DNA of 64,000 bases from Collinsella phocaeensis (GCF_900119895.1 NZ_FQLR01000004.1:248001-312000); one strand, 5' to 3'; shown: positions 42,656 through 52,288, counted from the stretch's first letter. Translations and numbers: made by a program. The notes: generated by a model from the letters alone, not told the origin.

Positions 42656-43001
42656 ACAACCCCTCTCTACCTTTTGAGGCGCCGGGCCCTATGACGTGGG
42701 ACGGCGTCTCGGTTGCGACCATGTCCGGTGTGCGCGCGGGCGCATGCCCGGCGTTTGCGCATACCGCTTTCAGTATACCCCTGAGGTTTCTCAAACTGCT
42801 TGCGCGAAGGGAGATTCCGGTGGAGGGGAGGGGCGTCCCCGGCGTGCGGTCATCGTCGGCGGCGGGTGGAGGGTAAAGCGTTTTTATCTGCTTACATGAC
42901 GGGGCGGCCGGCCCGGGTGGGCACGGCCGCCCCGAAGGTGGCGGGCTGGTGCGCGCAGGTGCGCGATGACGTCGCGGGTGCGCTGGCGGAGCCGGGCGAG
43001 C
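42656..43001. other. Intergenic region between pth and nfnA
   Basis: No gene is seen. The right part holds the inverted repeat GGGGCGGCCG/CGGCCGCCCC at 42901-42933, about 70 bases after the pth stop, a probable pth terminator without a T-run. The left part holds a minus-strand -10 candidate TATACT (42772-42777) for nfnAB. Confidence 0.5.
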
Positions 43002-43631
43002 TTAGTGCTTGCCGTTGCCCGCCGCGCCCCCGTTGACGTGGTCGCGCGCGTAGACGACGCCCTGCGTGAGGGCGAGCCTGGCGGCGTCGGCCGCGCGGTT
43101 GCAGGTATCCTGGAACGCCTCGAGCTCCTTGGGCCGGAACTGCTTGAGCACGAAATCGGCGACGGCCATGCGCCCCGGGGGGTTGCCGATCCCGACGCGG
43201 ATGCGGGAGAAGTCGCGGCTCCCCATCTTGTCGATGATGGAGCGCAGGCCGTTGTGGCCGGCATGCCCGCCGCCGACCTTCACGCGCACGTCGCCCTCGG
43301 GGATGTCGAGCTCGTCGTGGATGACGAGAAGCTCGTCGGCGGAGATCTTGTGCTGCGCGCACAGCTTGGAGATGGGGCCTCCGCTCGTATTCATGTAAGA
43401 CTGCGGCTTGACGAGCAGGACCTCGCGGCGGCCGCCCCCCGCATCAGGGTCGTGGACCTGGATGGAGGCAACCTCGGCGCCGAGCTGGTTTTTCCAGTAC
43501 GTCACGTTGGCCTGGCGAGCGAGTTCGTCGATCGCCTGGAAGCCGGCGTTGTGGCGGGTGTCGGCGTACTCGTCGCCCGGGTTGCCGAGTCCGGCGACCA
43601 TGCGGATCTTCTTAGGTTGGGCTGCTGCCAT
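43002..43631 (-). CDS. pth: Peptidyl-tRNA hydrolase
   Basis: This 209-residue enzyme frees tRNA from stalled peptidyl-tRNA. Family motifs: VAGLGNPGDEYADTRHNAGF (catalytic His in RHNAG), LVKPQSYMNTSGG, LLVIHDELDIPEG and GGHAGHNGLRSI, then FSRIRVGIGNPPG. The start at 43631 has AAAGGAA upstream on the minus strand; longer in-frame starts up to 43784 would reach into repeat element C. The C-terminus is Gly/Asn-rich (VNGGAAGNGKH). Confidence 0.97.
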   Translation of the reverse strand: MAAAQPKKIRMVAGLGNPGDEYADTRHNAGFQAIDELARQANVTYWKNQLGAEVASIQVHDPDAGGGRREVLLVKPQSYMNTSGGPISKLCAQHKISADELLVIHDELDIPEGDVRVKVGGGHAGHNGLRSIIDKMGSRDFSRIRVGIGNPPGRMAVADFVLKQFRPKELEAFQDTCNRAADAARLALTQGVVYARDHVNGGAAGNGKH

Positions 43632-43767
43632 GGCGTTCCTTTCAGATGGTTTCCACCCATAGTGATGGGCGCGCCTGTCCCTGTCAAACGAACGGCAGCG
43701 CGAGCGCGGTGGGGACATGTCGGTTTTTGCGGGGTTTTCGATGGGACTGAACGAGCGCCGATCCGCC

Positions 43768-44033
43768 AAAGGGGGTCTATACAATGGGAATAAATAGAAA
43801 CCCCCTAGTTATTTGGACAAATCTGCCAGATAATGACGATCGAAGCGCAGACTGTCCCTTAAAAAGGGGGTCAGAAAAATAAAAATGAGCGGGTTTGGCT
43901 CTTTTTTGGGTGCTAAGAGACCATATCCTATCGATCCCTATGAATACCAACATCCTGTAATCGTCATTATCTGGCAGATTTGTCCAAAAAAGCAGGGGGT
44001 TATTGAAAAAAGTAAATAAGACAACCCCCTTTT
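43768..44033. repeat. Palindromic repeat family C, copy 1
   Basis: The element is about 266 bp. Its core is a perfect 29-bp inverted repeat (43812-43840 and 43960-43988, with GGACAAATCTGCCAGATAAT in the left arm). Outside it, both ends carry small hairpins with GGGGGT and ACCCCC, so the whole is a nested palindrome (AAAGGGGGT...ACCCCCTTT). The interior of about 119 bases has no ORF. It sits 16 bases from the stop of the DUF559-like gene and about 135 bases before pth. A second copy with different interior is at 57627-57890. Confidence 0.85.
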
Positions 44034-44048
44034 ATGCGCGATAGGCGG

Positions 44049-45182
44049 CTAGATTGCGCGGAGTCCGCTCGCGCGGCGCATGCTGTTGAGAAAATCGAGC
44101 TGGCGCGACCTGTAGCCATTGATGCGGTAGCGGAATCTCATCCCGGCGCGCTTGTAGATGGTCGCTGCGATGGCCTCGAGCGCGCTCAGGTTGCGCATCT
44201 GCGCGCGATCGAGCACGATCACGTCGATACCCATTGCCTTGAGGCCGTTGTTGCGTCGGTTGTCGTGCAGCTGCGATGATTCCTGTTCGTGGTAGGCGCC
44301 GTTGTATTCGAGAACCAGGCGTGCGCCCGGTATGAACGCGTCGGCGATGGCGTAGGGGATGCCGCCGGAGGCGTCTCGGGCTCGTTCGTCGTATCGGATG
44401 GTCTCGTTGAGGAGGATACCGCCGGGCAGGCAGCAGACCCCGAATCCTCCGTATCCCATGGGAGCGCCAAACATGCCGTACATGATCGACTCGCAAGGCG
44501 ATGCCGCGCCCGGGGCGGCGAGACGCACAGCCTGGGAAAACGCCCTATACTCAGAGCTTTTGCCCCATGCGGCGACATTGCCGAGTTCGCGCAGCGTGAC
44601 CGCGGGTTCGCATCGGTAGTGCGCCTGGTCGACAGAAAGGTCCACGGGGCTATCGCCGCCTTGTTCGGGGCCAATGTATCGGGAGTGGCCTGCGTCGACG
44701 AGGCCTGATTCACCCGGGTCGGGCCAGATGCCGCCGTGGGCGATGGGATGCGTCGCCGCTTCGGGCAGTGAGTACGTTCCCAGCAGCTCCATGAGCAGCG
44801 GGAGGACCTCGCCCGCGTTGCGGCCCGCCGAGCAAAGCAGGGCGGTGAAGGCGGGGCCGGTGGTGTAGAGGCCGTGACCCAGGTTCACGAGCGCATCGGA
44901 GGGCAAGGGTCGGGAAAGCGCATGGCAGCGAATTCCCGGAAAGCGGCGGCGATGGATCGAGGCGCCGATCAGGCAGTCGATTGGGGAGCACGGCCCGTCG
45001 TCGAGCGCGCCGAGCCGTGCAAGTTCGTCAAGATCCAGGGAGGCTCGGCTGGGGAGCGCATCGAGAAGCACGCGCCTTTGTTCGGAGCGTCCGAGGTGGC
45101 TCGGCAAATGGGCGGCGTTGACCCGTCGCGCGCGCCGGAGCGCGCGAAGGGCGGTGAGATGTGACAGAACAAGTGCTTCCAT
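44049..45182 (-). CDS. DUF559-like protein of unknown function
   Basis: This 377-residue protein has a C-terminal domain of about 110 residues (RLVLEYNGAYHEQESSQLHDNRRNNGLKAMGIDVIVLD) that resembles DUF559/very-short-patch-repair-type endonuclease folds (acidic E.N, a conserved His, an R.N.L block and a final V-L strand). The N-terminal 240 residues carry no recognised motif, though the N-terminus may be a winged-helix region (THLGRSEQ-like). I see no partner toxin or antitoxin. The ATG at 45182 lacks a ribosome site, and TGTGCTAGCG lies 7-16 bases before it, so it might be leaderless. Confidence 0.7.
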   Translation of the reverse strand: MEALVLSHLTALRALRRARRVNAAHLPSHLGRSEQRRVLLDALPSRASLDLDELARLGALDDGPCSPIDCLIGASIHRRRFPGIRCHALSRPLPSDALVNLGHGLYTTGPAFTALLCSAGRNAGEVLPLLMELLGTYSLPEAATHPIAHGGIWPDPGESGLVDAGHSRYIGPEQGGDSPVDLSVDQAHYRCEPAVTLRELGNVAAWGKSSEYRAFSQAVRLAAPGAASPCESIMYGMFGAPMGYGGFGVCCLPGGILLNETIRYDERARDASGGIPYAIADAFIPGARLVLEYNGAYHEQESSQLHDNRRNNGLKAMGIDVIVLDRAQMRNLSALEAIAATIYKRAGMRFRYRINGYRSRQLDFLNSMRRASGLRAI

Positions 45183-45511
45183 GCGTCGACGCTAGCACAG
45201 GACCGCGGTTCGCGCCGTCACGTGAGGCGCGGCGCACGGCGAGCGGTTTCGCGGTTTGGAAACGGTTAGGCACGTTCAACAGCTGAAACATAGCCGTCTT
45301 GTGGATGGAGGCGGCAATCGACGAACGGGGGGGGCGGGCGAGCGAAATCCCTTGCAAATAAAGATAACCTAGGTCAACTTATGGCGGTTGGCAAGGAGGG
45401 GCGCGGGTGGCGGGCAAACGGTGCGGGGGCAGGCGGCGGACCGACGGTGCGGCGCGGGCGCGTCCGCAGGGAGGGCTCGCACCATGCATCCGAGAATACG
45501 AAGGGACCGGT
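45183..45511. other. Intergenic region with a poly-G tract
   Basis: No gene is seen. There is an eight-G run at 45327-45334 and, close to it, the sequence GCGAAATCCCTTGCAA (45342-45357), which occurs again at 57781-57796 inside repeat C copy 2. An AT-rich stretch AAATAAAGATAACCTAGG follows and could hold a promoter for the broken gene at 45512. Confidence 0.4.
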
Positions 45512-45876
45512 ATAAAACCGATTCTGGTGGTCGAAATCGTTTCTGCACTCATGGGGCCTGCGTGCCTGGCCGCGCTGTGCGCGGGCGCGCTGCGGTTTCG
45601 GGCGCGCGCCCGTTCCATGAAGAGGTATCGCATGCGCGGGGTCGCCCTGCTCGTTGCGGGCGGTGTGCACGGTGTCGCGGCAAGCGCGTATGCCTCGGGT
45701 GCCCATCCGCTGGCGTACGCATGCGGATGGGCCTCGCTCGCTGCGCTCGCGGCGTGCGGCGCGAGCGCTCTTCCGTCCGTGCGCGCAAAGGCGCCGCGTG
45801 CCGTTCGGTGGCATGTCCCCTGTTCGTCGTGGGTGTCGCGCTGTTCGCCGCCCACGCGGTGCTCGGCCGTATGTAG
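45512..45876 (+). pseudogene. Broken small membrane protein
   Basis: Coding-like codon usage and hydrophobic helices (EIVSALMGPACLAALCAGAL, GVALLVAGGVHGVAA, CGWASLAALAACGAS) run from about 45512. At the expected start the codon is ATA (ATA AAA CCG ATT CTG) with AAGGGA 5 bases before it. The frame then breaks near 45800: in the next frame the chain continues as PLFVVGVALFAAHAVLGRM, the natural final helix. A lost start and a frameshift suggest a decayed four-helix membrane gene. This is a guess from composition. Confidence 0.4.
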
Positions 45877-46216
45877 CGCGCCGCGGCGCACGGCGCATGG
45901 AGGCGGCCGAAATGCTGCGCGATCCAGCCCAGCGGCGCGAACCCGATGGGCGGTGCGATTGCGCGGTGAGGGCGGCTGCGGCCATCCGGTCGCCGCGGCG
46001 GCGGGATCTACGGAAAGGTGCCTTCTGCGCGCGCCGGCGTCGGTCGGCGGCACCAAGGGAGGCGCACGGGCGGAAACAGGGAGGCGCGCGGGCGGATACG
46101 GCAAACGGCCGGCGGCCCGTGCGGGCTGCCGGCCGTTCTGGCCTGAGGTATGGCTGCGGGGCGCGATCGAACGGACCGCGCTCGCAGGGCGCGACGAGAG
46201 CCCCGTGGCCGAGGCC

Positions 46217-48835
46217 TTACGCCTCGGGCACCTCGTAGACGGCGTCGTCCGCCGCGGGCTCGACGTCGACGGTGAACGACCCCTCCGCGTCGACGCCGAG
46301 CGCGATGGCGTCGCCCTCGCGCACACGGCCGTCGATGATCGCGCGTGCGATCGCGTCGACCACCTCGCGCTGGATGAGGCGCTTGAGCGGGCGCGCGCCG
46401 AACACGGGGTCCAGGCCGCCCACGGCGAGCATCTGCTTGGCCGCCGGCGTGATGGAAAGCGTCATGCGCTCGCGGGCGAGGCGCTCGCGGACGTCGGTCA
46501 GCTGGATGTCCACGATCTTCTCGATCTGGGCCATGCCGAGCGGGTGGAACACCACGATGTCGTCGATGCGGTTCAGGAACTCGGGCCTGAACGTGTGGCT
46601 CATGGCCTCGTCGACGCGGCGGCGCATCTCCTGCTCGTCGGTGCCGGAGAGCTCGGCGATCGCGTCGGAGCCAACGTTGCTCGTCATGATGACGATCGTG
46701 TTCTTGAAGCTTACCTGGCGGCCCTGGCCGTCGGTGAGGCGACCGTCATCGAGCACCTGGAGCAGCACGTTGAAGACGTCCGGGTGAGCCTTCTCCATCT
46801 CGTCGAGCAGGATCACGCTGTAGGGCCTGCGGCGCACGGCCTCGGTGAGCTGGCCGCCCTCGTCGTAGCCCACGTATCCCGGAGGCGCGCCGATGAGGCG
46901 CTGGACGCTGAACTTCTCCATGTACTCGGACATGTCGATGCGAACGAGCGAGCGCTCGTCGTCGAACAGGCACGCGGCGAGCGCCTTGGCGAGCTCGGTC
47001 TTGCCCACGCCGGTGGGGCCCAGGAAGAAGAAGCTGCCGATGGGGCGGTCGGGGTCGGCGAGACCCGCGCGGCTGCGGCGGACGGCGGCGGCGACGGCGC
47101 GCACGGCCTCGTCCTGGCCGATGACGCGGCGGTGCAGCTCGTCCTCGAGGCCTTGGAGCTTCTCGAGCTCACCCTGCATCATCTTGGCCACGGGCACGCC
47201 GGTCCACGAGCTCACGACCTCGGCGATCTCGTCGGAGGTGACCTCCTCCTTGAGCGCGCCCTCGCCCTCCTTCTGCTGGGAGAGCTGGTCCTCGCCGGCG
47301 CGGACCTCGGCCTCGAGGCCGGGGATCACGGAGAAGCGCAGCTCGGAGGCGCGGGCGAGATCGCCGTCGCGCGTCGCGCGCTCCTCTTCGCTGCGGGCCT
47401 CGTCGAGCTTGCCCTTGAGCTCCTGGACGCGGTCGATGGCGTTCTTCTGGTTGAGCCAGCCGGCCTTGGCCACGTTGAGGCGCTCCTGCGTCTCGGCGAT
47501 GTCCTGGCGCAGCGCTTCCAGGCGCTCGGCGGAGGCGGCGTCCGTCTCCTTCATGAGGGCCTGCTCCTCGATCTGCATCTGCGTGAGCTGGCGCGTGATG
47601 GCGTCGATCTCGACCGGCATGGAGTCGAGCTCCATGCGCAGGCGGCTCGCCGCCTCGTCGACCAGGTCGATGGCCTTGTCGGGCAGGAAGCGGTCGGCGA
47701 TGTAGCGGCTCGAGAGGTCCGCGGCCGCGACCAGCGCGCCGTCGGTGATGCGCACGCCGTGGAAGATCTCGTACTTCTCCTTCAGGCCGCGCAGGATCGA
47801 CACGGTGTCCTCGACGGTCGGCTCTCCCACGAAGACCTGCTGGAAGCGGCGGGCGAGCGCGGCGTCCTTCTCGATGTACTTACGGTACTCGTCGAGCGTG
47901 GTGGCGCCGATGGCGTGCAGGTCGCCGCGGGCCAGCGCCGGCTTCAGGATGTTGCCGGCGTCCATGGAGCCCTCGCTGGCGCCCGCGCCCACGATGGTGT
48001 GGAGCTCGTCGATGAACAGGATGACGCGGCCGTTCGCCTTCTCGACCTCCTTCAGGACGGCCTTCAGGCGGTCCTCGAACTCGCCGCGGAACTTGGCGCC
48101 CGCGACGAGCGCGCTCATGTCGAGCTCGATCAGGTCGCGGTCGCGCAGGGTGCTGGGCACGTCGCCGGCGACGATGCGCTGGGCGATGCCCTCCACGATG
48201 GCCGTCTTGCCCACGCCGGGCTCGCCGATGAGCACGGGGTTGTTCTTGGTGCGGCGGGAAAGGACCTGGATGGTGCGGCGGATCTCCTCGGTGCGGCCGA
48301 TGACCGGGTCGAGCTTGCCCGCGCGGGCGAGGTCGCAGATGTTGCGGCCGTACTGCTCGAGCGCCTCGAACTCGGTCTTGGCGTCGGCGGAGGTGACGCG
48401 GTCGTCGCCGCGCAGCTCCGTATAGACCTCCTCGATGCGCGCGCGCGTCACGCCGGCGTCGGCGAGGATGCGGCCGGCGTCGCCCTTGTCCTCGGCGAGC
48501 GCCATGAGCAGGTGCTCGGTGACGACGAAGCTGTCGCCCATCTTGGAGGCCTTCTTCTCCGCGTTGTCGAGCACGCGGACGAGGCCATGCGAAAGGCTGG
48601 CCTCTGCGCCCTCGACCTTGGGGGAGCGCGCGATGGCGTCCTCGGCTGCGGCGGTGAGGATCGCGGGGTCGGCTCCGATGCGCTCGATGATCACGGAGAT
48701 GTTGCGCTCGCCGCCGGTGAGCAGCGCCGCGAGCAGGTGGATGGGCTCCACCGCGCCGGCCTGCGCGTCCGAGGCGATGCCGATGGCGTTCTGCAGCGCC
48801 TCCCGCGAGGTCATGGCAAGCTTGTCGATTCTCAT
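46217..48835 (-). CDS. clpB: ATP-dependent disaggregase ClpB
   Basis: This hexameric AAA+ chaperone of 872 residues rescues aggregated proteins with DnaK. It has an N-domain (1-145), NBD1 with Walker A GEPGVGKT and Walker B VILFIDE, a middle coiled-coil domain (about 400-520: [15 protein letters not shown]...), and NBD2 with Walker [25 protein letters not shown], and the sensor/arginine-finger region [15 protein letters not shown]. The start at 48835 has AAGGAG upstream on the minus strand; the longer in-frame start at 49054 runs through repeats. No CIRCE or HAIR element was recognised in the 5' region. Confidence 0.98.
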   Translation of the reverse strand: MRIDKLAMTSREALQNAIGIASDAQAGAVEPIHLLAALLTGGERNISVIIERIGADPAILTAAAEDAIARSPKVEGAEASLSHGLVRVLDNAEKKASKMGDSFVVTEHLLMALAEDKGDAGRILADAGVTRARIEEVYTELRGDDRVTSADAKTEFEALEQYGRNICDLARAGKLDPVIGRTEEIRRTIQVLSRRTKNNPVLIGEPGVGKTAIVEGIAQRIVAGDVPSTLRDRDLIELDMSALVAGAKFRGEFEDRLKAVLKEVEKANGRVILFIDELHTIVGAGASEGSMDAGNILKPALARGDLHAIGATTLDEYRKYIEKDAALARRFQQVFVGEPTVEDTVSILRGLKEKYEIFHGVRITDGALVAAADLSSRYIADRFLPDKAIDLVDEAASRLRMELDSMPVEIDAITRQLTQMQIEEQALMKETDAASAERLEALRQDIAETQERLNVAKAGWLNQKNAIDRVQELKGKLDEARSEEERATRDGDLARASELRFSVIPGLEAEVRAGEDQLSQQKEGEGALKEEVTSDEIAEVVSSWTGVPVAKMMQGELEKLQGLEDELHRRVIGQDEAVRAVAAAVRRSRAGLADPDRPIGSFFFLGPTGVGKTELAKALAACLFDDERSLVRIDMSEYMEKFSVQRLIGAPPGYVGYDEGGQLTEAVRRRPYSVILLDEMEKAHPDVFNVLLQVLDDGRLTDGQGRQVSFKNTIVIMTSNVGSDAIAELSGTDEQEMRRRVDEAMSHTFRPEFLNRIDDIVVFHPLGMAQIEKIVDIQLTDVRERLARERMTLSITPAAKQMLAVGGLDPVFGARPLKRLIQREVVDAIARAIIDGRVREGDAIALGVDAEGSFTVDVEPAADDAVYEVPEA

Positions 48836-49219
48836 GGAATCTCCTTCCTGGCGACCGTGTGGGCCCCCGCCCGATGTGGGCGCCTCAATTTGGGGACAGG
48901 CACCGATTTGAGGTCTCGCTGCGGGGCGCCAATCGATTTGAGGAGAGGCGCCGATTCGGGAGGCGTCTCGTAACGCCCGCACCTCCTGTTGGGAACGGTT
49001 CCCGCATCGAGGTCTGGCCCTCGGGTCGCGCTCGGCCGCCCTGCGGGGCGGCACATGGTTCTATCGAGATGTATTGTTGCCACCCCTGCGCCGTTCTATA
49101 CAGAAATCTAAGTCTCTTTATATAAGATTTCTTAAGTGTTTCTATGTGTGCATGCTTGTCCGTCGAGAGGGGGACCCTTGCGGCATCGCGCCGTCTGCCG
49201 ATGCGCTATCATGGGCGGC
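48836..49219. other. Divergent intergenic region clpB / small acidic protein
   Basis: Two near-identical segments (ATTTGAGG after CACCG or ATCG) occur at about 48905-48925 and 48945-48960. An AT-rich patch at 49102-49132 carries the dyad AGAAATCT-N15-AGATTTCT over CTCTTTATATA, a possible regulator site and promoter. No known heat-shock operator was matched. Confidence 0.4.
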
Positions 49220-49366
49220 ATGGATACTCAGTATGAAAACATAGCGGGCTCGGACTACGAGGACCCCTGCATCCGCGCGGAGAACGAGGACGACGACGGC
49301 TACGACCCGTATTCGGACCGCCGCCCCGACCCCGAGCCGCTCTTCGAGCGCGACCCCTGGGGCTGA
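49220..49366 (+). CDS. Small acidic protein, unknown
   Basis: This 48-residue protein MDTQYENIAGSDYEDP... is very rich in Asp/Glu and ends PLFERDPWG. TATCAT lies 7 bases before the ATG at 49220, with no ribosome site, so the transcript may be leaderless. ATG 49211 in frame is an alternative. No membrane helix or family is seen. It is followed by the membrane protein gene at 49483 and could be its small partner; this is only positional. Confidence 0.5.
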   Translation: MDTQYENIAGSDYEDPCIRAENEDDDGYDPYSDRRPDPEPLFERDPWG

Positions 49367-49482
49367 CGTCCGCGCACCGATCGCTTTCGCGCGCATGGCG
49401 CGTGCCGGTTGACGCGCCCGCCGCTCGGGACGAAAATGAACGATACCCTCTTTCGCGCTCACCTCTCGTGAGGAGGTAGCGC

Positions 49483-49947
49483 ATGAACCTGTTTATCGAG
49501 CATGCCCCGGCCCAGGCTGGGGAGGTTTTCGTGCCGACGGGCACGCCGCGCAGGCCGAGCGCGGCGGAGGCATCGGCCGGCCCGGCGGCTCCTGGGGTCC
49601 CTGCTGCTCCGGCTGCCCCGGTCGCCGCAGCCGATCTGGAAGAGCCCTCGCCGCACGGCACGGGGCGGATCGCGCCCGTGCGCCGGTCGGGCTACTCGCT
49701 CGCGCAGGAGACGTACCGCAAAGAACTTGATTTCGACCGTGCGCGGTCCCGGAGGAAGAAGCGCGCCGGCGTCGCGCGCGCGGTCGCCGCGGCCCTGCTG
49801 GTCCCGCTGCTGCTCCTGGCATCGTTCGTCTTCGCCTACACGCTGACCTGCATCCTTCAGGGGGCGACGCCCGAGGAGGTCGGCCAGATGCTCGCCGCGC
49901 TCGCGCGACGCGCCCTGGCGCTCCCGGGCATGCTCGCGCGCGGGTAG
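49483..49947 (+). CDS. Single-pass membrane protein with Ala/Pro-rich N-terminus, unknown
   Basis: This 154-residue protein has GGAGG 7 bases before the ATG. The first 60 residues are Ala/Pro-rich and low-complexity. A basic patch (RARSRRKKRAG) precedes one helix (VARAVAAALLVPLLLLASFVFAYTLTCIL), then a short Leu-rich tail. No domain is recognised. It precedes rmuC by about 260 bases of GC-rich sequence without a clear gene. Confidence 0.7.
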   Translation: MNLFIEHAPAQAGEVFVPTGTPRRPSAAEASAGPAAPGVPAAPAAPVAAADLEEPSPHGTGRIAPVRRSGYSLAQETYRKELDFDRARSRRKKRAGVARAVAAALLVPLLLLASFVFAYTLTCILQGATPEEVGQMLAALARRALALPGMLARG

Positions 49948-50138
49948 GCCGTCGGCGCGGGCGTAATCCCGGCGTCGCGGCCGGTTCGCGTCGGACCATG
50001 GCGCAGGCGCGCTGCCGGTGCGGCCGGCCCGGTGGGGCGCGGGCGCGGGTGCGGGAGCGGCCTGCGGCGCGGGGCGCGGTCCCGCGCGCCGCCGCGGGGC
50101 ACGCTGCGAGGCGGGAAGGGTTTCTGCGGGAGCTCGAA

Positions 50139-50144
50139 TATAAT
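50139..50144 (+). promoter_or_regulatory. -10 element TATAAT before rmuC
   Basis: TATAATGGCCGC has the consensus -10 hexamer, about 60 bases before the rmuC start. Similar TATnATGG(C/G)CG strings occur before recQ (60570) and the small acidic gene (49207). No good -35 is visible. Confidence 0.4.
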
Positions 50145-50205
50145 GGCCGCATGAGATGATGCGCCCGACGGGATGCCGCGGGTGCGAGACGAGGATGGGG
50201 CTCAG

Positions 50206-51570
50206 ATGGGCAGCGAACTCACAGTGATCCTTGCCGTGACGGTCGCGGCGTGCCTCGCGGCGGCGGTGTCCGCCGTCCTGGCCCTGCGCGCGCGGGTCTC
50301 GGCGGCGGAGCGGGCGGCGTCGCTCGCGCGCGTCGAGGACGAGCTCGATCGCGCGCTCGCGGCGCTCGACGCCATGGGTCGCGCGACCGAGCGGGTGGCC
50401 GGGGCGGTCGCGGAGGCGAGCCGCCGCGCCGCGGCCGGCGACGCGCTGGATCAGGAGCGTCACGACGCGACGGTGCGCGAGCTCCATAGGCTGGGCGCGC
50501 AAAACGATGCGTTCCGCCGCGAGACGGCCGAGCGCCTGGACAAGAGCCGGGAGGCGGCCGACGCGCGGCTCGGGGAGGTCCGCGCCACGGTGGACCGCCA
50601 GCTCGAGGCGGTCCGCGCGGACAACGAGCGGCAGCTCGAGCGCATGCGCGCGACGGTCGACGAGAAGCTCGCCCAGACCCTGAACGACCGCCTGGGCGCG
50701 TCGTTCAAGCAGGTGAGCGACCAGCTCGAGGCCGTGTACCGCGGGCTGGGGGACATGCGGAGCGTCGCGGCGGGCGTGGGCGACCTCAAGCGGGTGCTCG
50801 GCAACGTCAAGACGCGCGGCATACTGGGGGAGGTGCAGCTCGGCGCGATCCTCGCCGACATCCTCGCCCCCGACCAGTATCTGGAGAACGTCGCCACGAA
50901 GCCGGGCTCCACGGAGCGCGTCGAGTTCGCCGTGAAGCTGCCGGTCTCCGAGGGCGATCCGGTGCTGCTGCCGATCGACGCGAAGTTCCCCGGGGACACC
51001 TATGAGCACCTGCGCGATGCGGTGGAGTCGGCCGACGCCGATGCCGTCGCCGCGGCGCGCCGCGCCCTCGAGCAGGTCATCCGCAGCGAGGCCCGCGACA
51101 TATCGACGAAATACATCAGCGTGCCCGAGACCACGGGCTTCGCGATCATGTTCCTGCCGTTCGAGGGCCTCTACGCCGAGGTCGTCGACCGTCCGGGGCT
51201 CGTGGCCTCGCTCCAGCGCGACTACCAGGTGAACGTGGCGGGTCCCTCCACGATGGCGGCGATGCTGAACAGCCTGCAGATGAGCTACCAGACGTTCGCC
51301 TTCCAGCGCCAGGCCGACGAGATCCAGAAGGTGCTCGCGGCCGTCAAGGCGGAGTTCCCGAAGTACCAAGGCGAGCTGCGCCGCGCGCTCAGGCAGATCG
51401 AGACGGCGGGGCGGACGGTCGACGGGATCATCAACACGCGCACGAACGTGATCGAGCGCAAGCTCAGGAGCGTGACGGCCATGGAGGATGAGGTCGAGGC
51501 GGCCGCGACCCTCGGCTTGGACGAGGCAGTGGGCTTCGGGGCGGGGGAACACGAGGACGAGGAGGACTGA
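50206..51570 (+). CDS. rmuC: DNA recombination protein RmuC
   Basis: RmuC is a membrane-anchored nuclease-like protein that limits recombination at inverted repeats. From ATG 50206 the 454 residues start with one helix (SELTVILAVTVAACLAAAVSAVLAL), continue through a long coiled coil (about 30-190), and end in the RmuC domain with its conserved patches TRGILGEVQLGAIL, LPIDAKFPGDTYEHL, FLPFEGLYAEV and VAGPSTMAAMLNSLQM. The PD-(D/E)XK-like DAKF segment is present. The start 50173 is possible, but 50206 fits the helix and has GAGGA upstream. The nth gene follows directly. Confidence 0.93.
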   Translation: MGSELTVILAVTVAACLAAAVSAVLALRARVSAAERAASLARVEDELDRALAALDAMGRATERVAGAVAEASRRAAAGDALDQERHDATVRELHRLGAQNDAFRRETAERLDKSREAADARLGEVRATVDRQLEAVRADNERQLERMRATVDEKLAQTLNDRLGASFKQVSDQLEAVYRGLGDMRSVAAGVGDLKRVLGNVKTRGILGEVQLGAILADILAPDQYLENVATKPGSTERVEFAVKLPVSEGDPVLLPIDAKFPGDTYEHLRDAVESADADAVAAARRALEQVIRSEARDISTKYISVPETTGFAIMFLPFEGLYAEVVDRPGLVASLQRDYQVNVAGPSTMAAMLNSLQMSYQTFAFQRQADEIQKVLAAVKAEFPKYQGELRRALRQIETAGRTVDGIINTRTNVIERKLRSVTAMEDEVEAAATLGLDEAVGFGAGEHEDEED

Positions 51571-51571
51571 T

Positions 51572-52237
51572 ATGCCGCGCGAGACGAATGCAGCGAAGCG
51601 GGAGCGCGCGATCGAGGTGTGCCGCCGGCTGAACGAGCGCTACGGCCCGGTCGAGTGTTTCTTGGACCATGCGACCCCGTTCAGGCTGGTCATCGCGGTC
51701 CTGCTTTCGGCGCAGACGACGGATGCCCAGGTGAACAAGGTGACGCCGGAGCTTTTCGACCGGTGGCCGACGCCGGAGGCGATGGCGGGGGCGACCTATG
51801 AGGAGCTGTCCGACGTCATCAAGTCGCTCGGGTTCTACAAGACCAAGGCGAAGCACTGCATCGCCTGCGCCCAGATGATCGTCGCCGACTACGGCGGCGT
51901 CGTGCCCGCCGACATGAAGGAACTCGTCAAGCTTCCCGGCGTGGGGCGCAAGACGGCGAACATCGTGCTCAACGTCGGGTACGGGATCGTCGACGGCATC
52001 GCGGTGGACACGCACGTGAACCGCATCGCGCACCGGCTCAGGCTCTCGCCCAAGACGCACGAGAAGGAGCCGCTCAAGACCGAGCAGGACCTGCTCAAGA
52101 TCTTGCCGCGCGAGTACTGGAACGACGTGAACCACCAGTGGATCATGCTGGGCCGCGAGATCTGCGACGCGCGCAAGCCGCTGTGCGGCGACTGCCCCCT
52201 GTCGGATATCTGCCCGAGCGCGGGGGTAGGGGCGTAA
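51572..52237 (+). CDS. nth: Endonuclease III
   Basis: This bifunctional DNA glycosylase/AP lyase removes oxidised pyrimidines in base excision repair. The 221 residues show LLSAQTTDAQVN, the helix-hairpin-helix with catalytic Lys (LPGVGRKTANIVL), the catalytic Asp in VDTHVNRIAHRL, and the [4Fe-4S] cluster cysteines in CDARKPLCGDCPLSDIC. It starts 1 base after the rmuC stop with GGAGGAC in the rmuC end, so translation is coupled. Confidence 0.97.
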   Translation: MPRETNAAKRERAIEVCRRLNERYGPVECFLDHATPFRLVIAVLLSAQTTDAQVNKVTPELFDRWPTPEAMAGATYEELSDVIKSLGFYKTKAKHCIACAQMIVADYGGVVPADMKELVKLPGVGRKTANIVLNVGYGIVDGIAVDTHVNRIAHRLRLSPKTHEKEPLKTEQDLLKILPREYWNDVNHQWIMLGREICDARKPLCGDCPLSDICPSAGVGA

Positions 52238-52244
52238 GGGCCGG

Positions 52245-52288
52245 CGTGCGCACCGCCCCGTGCCCTTCCGGGCGGGCCGGTGCGCACG
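52245..52288 (+). terminator. Hairpin after nth
   Basis: The stem CGTGCGCACCG/CGGTGCGCACG has 11 perfect pairs around a GC-rich loop and is followed by TTCTC. It lies 7 bases after the nth stop. Confidence 0.6.

Noticed and set aside
43812-43988. Repeat C as a classic invertible promoter switch
   Set aside because: No recombinase gene lies near either copy and no promoter pair is obvious inside. Kept only as one possibility in the finding.
45407-48973. Plus-strand open frame of over 1100 codons antisense to clpB
   Set aside because: It is the complement of clpB. GC-rich codons on the other strand keep it open. It has no ribosome site or domain.
48836-49219. CIRCE or HAIR heat-shock operator before clpB
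   Set aside because: TTAGCACTC-N9-GAGTGCTAA and CTTGAGT-N7-ACTCAAG were not found. The CTCAAAT-like words do not form the HAIR dyad.
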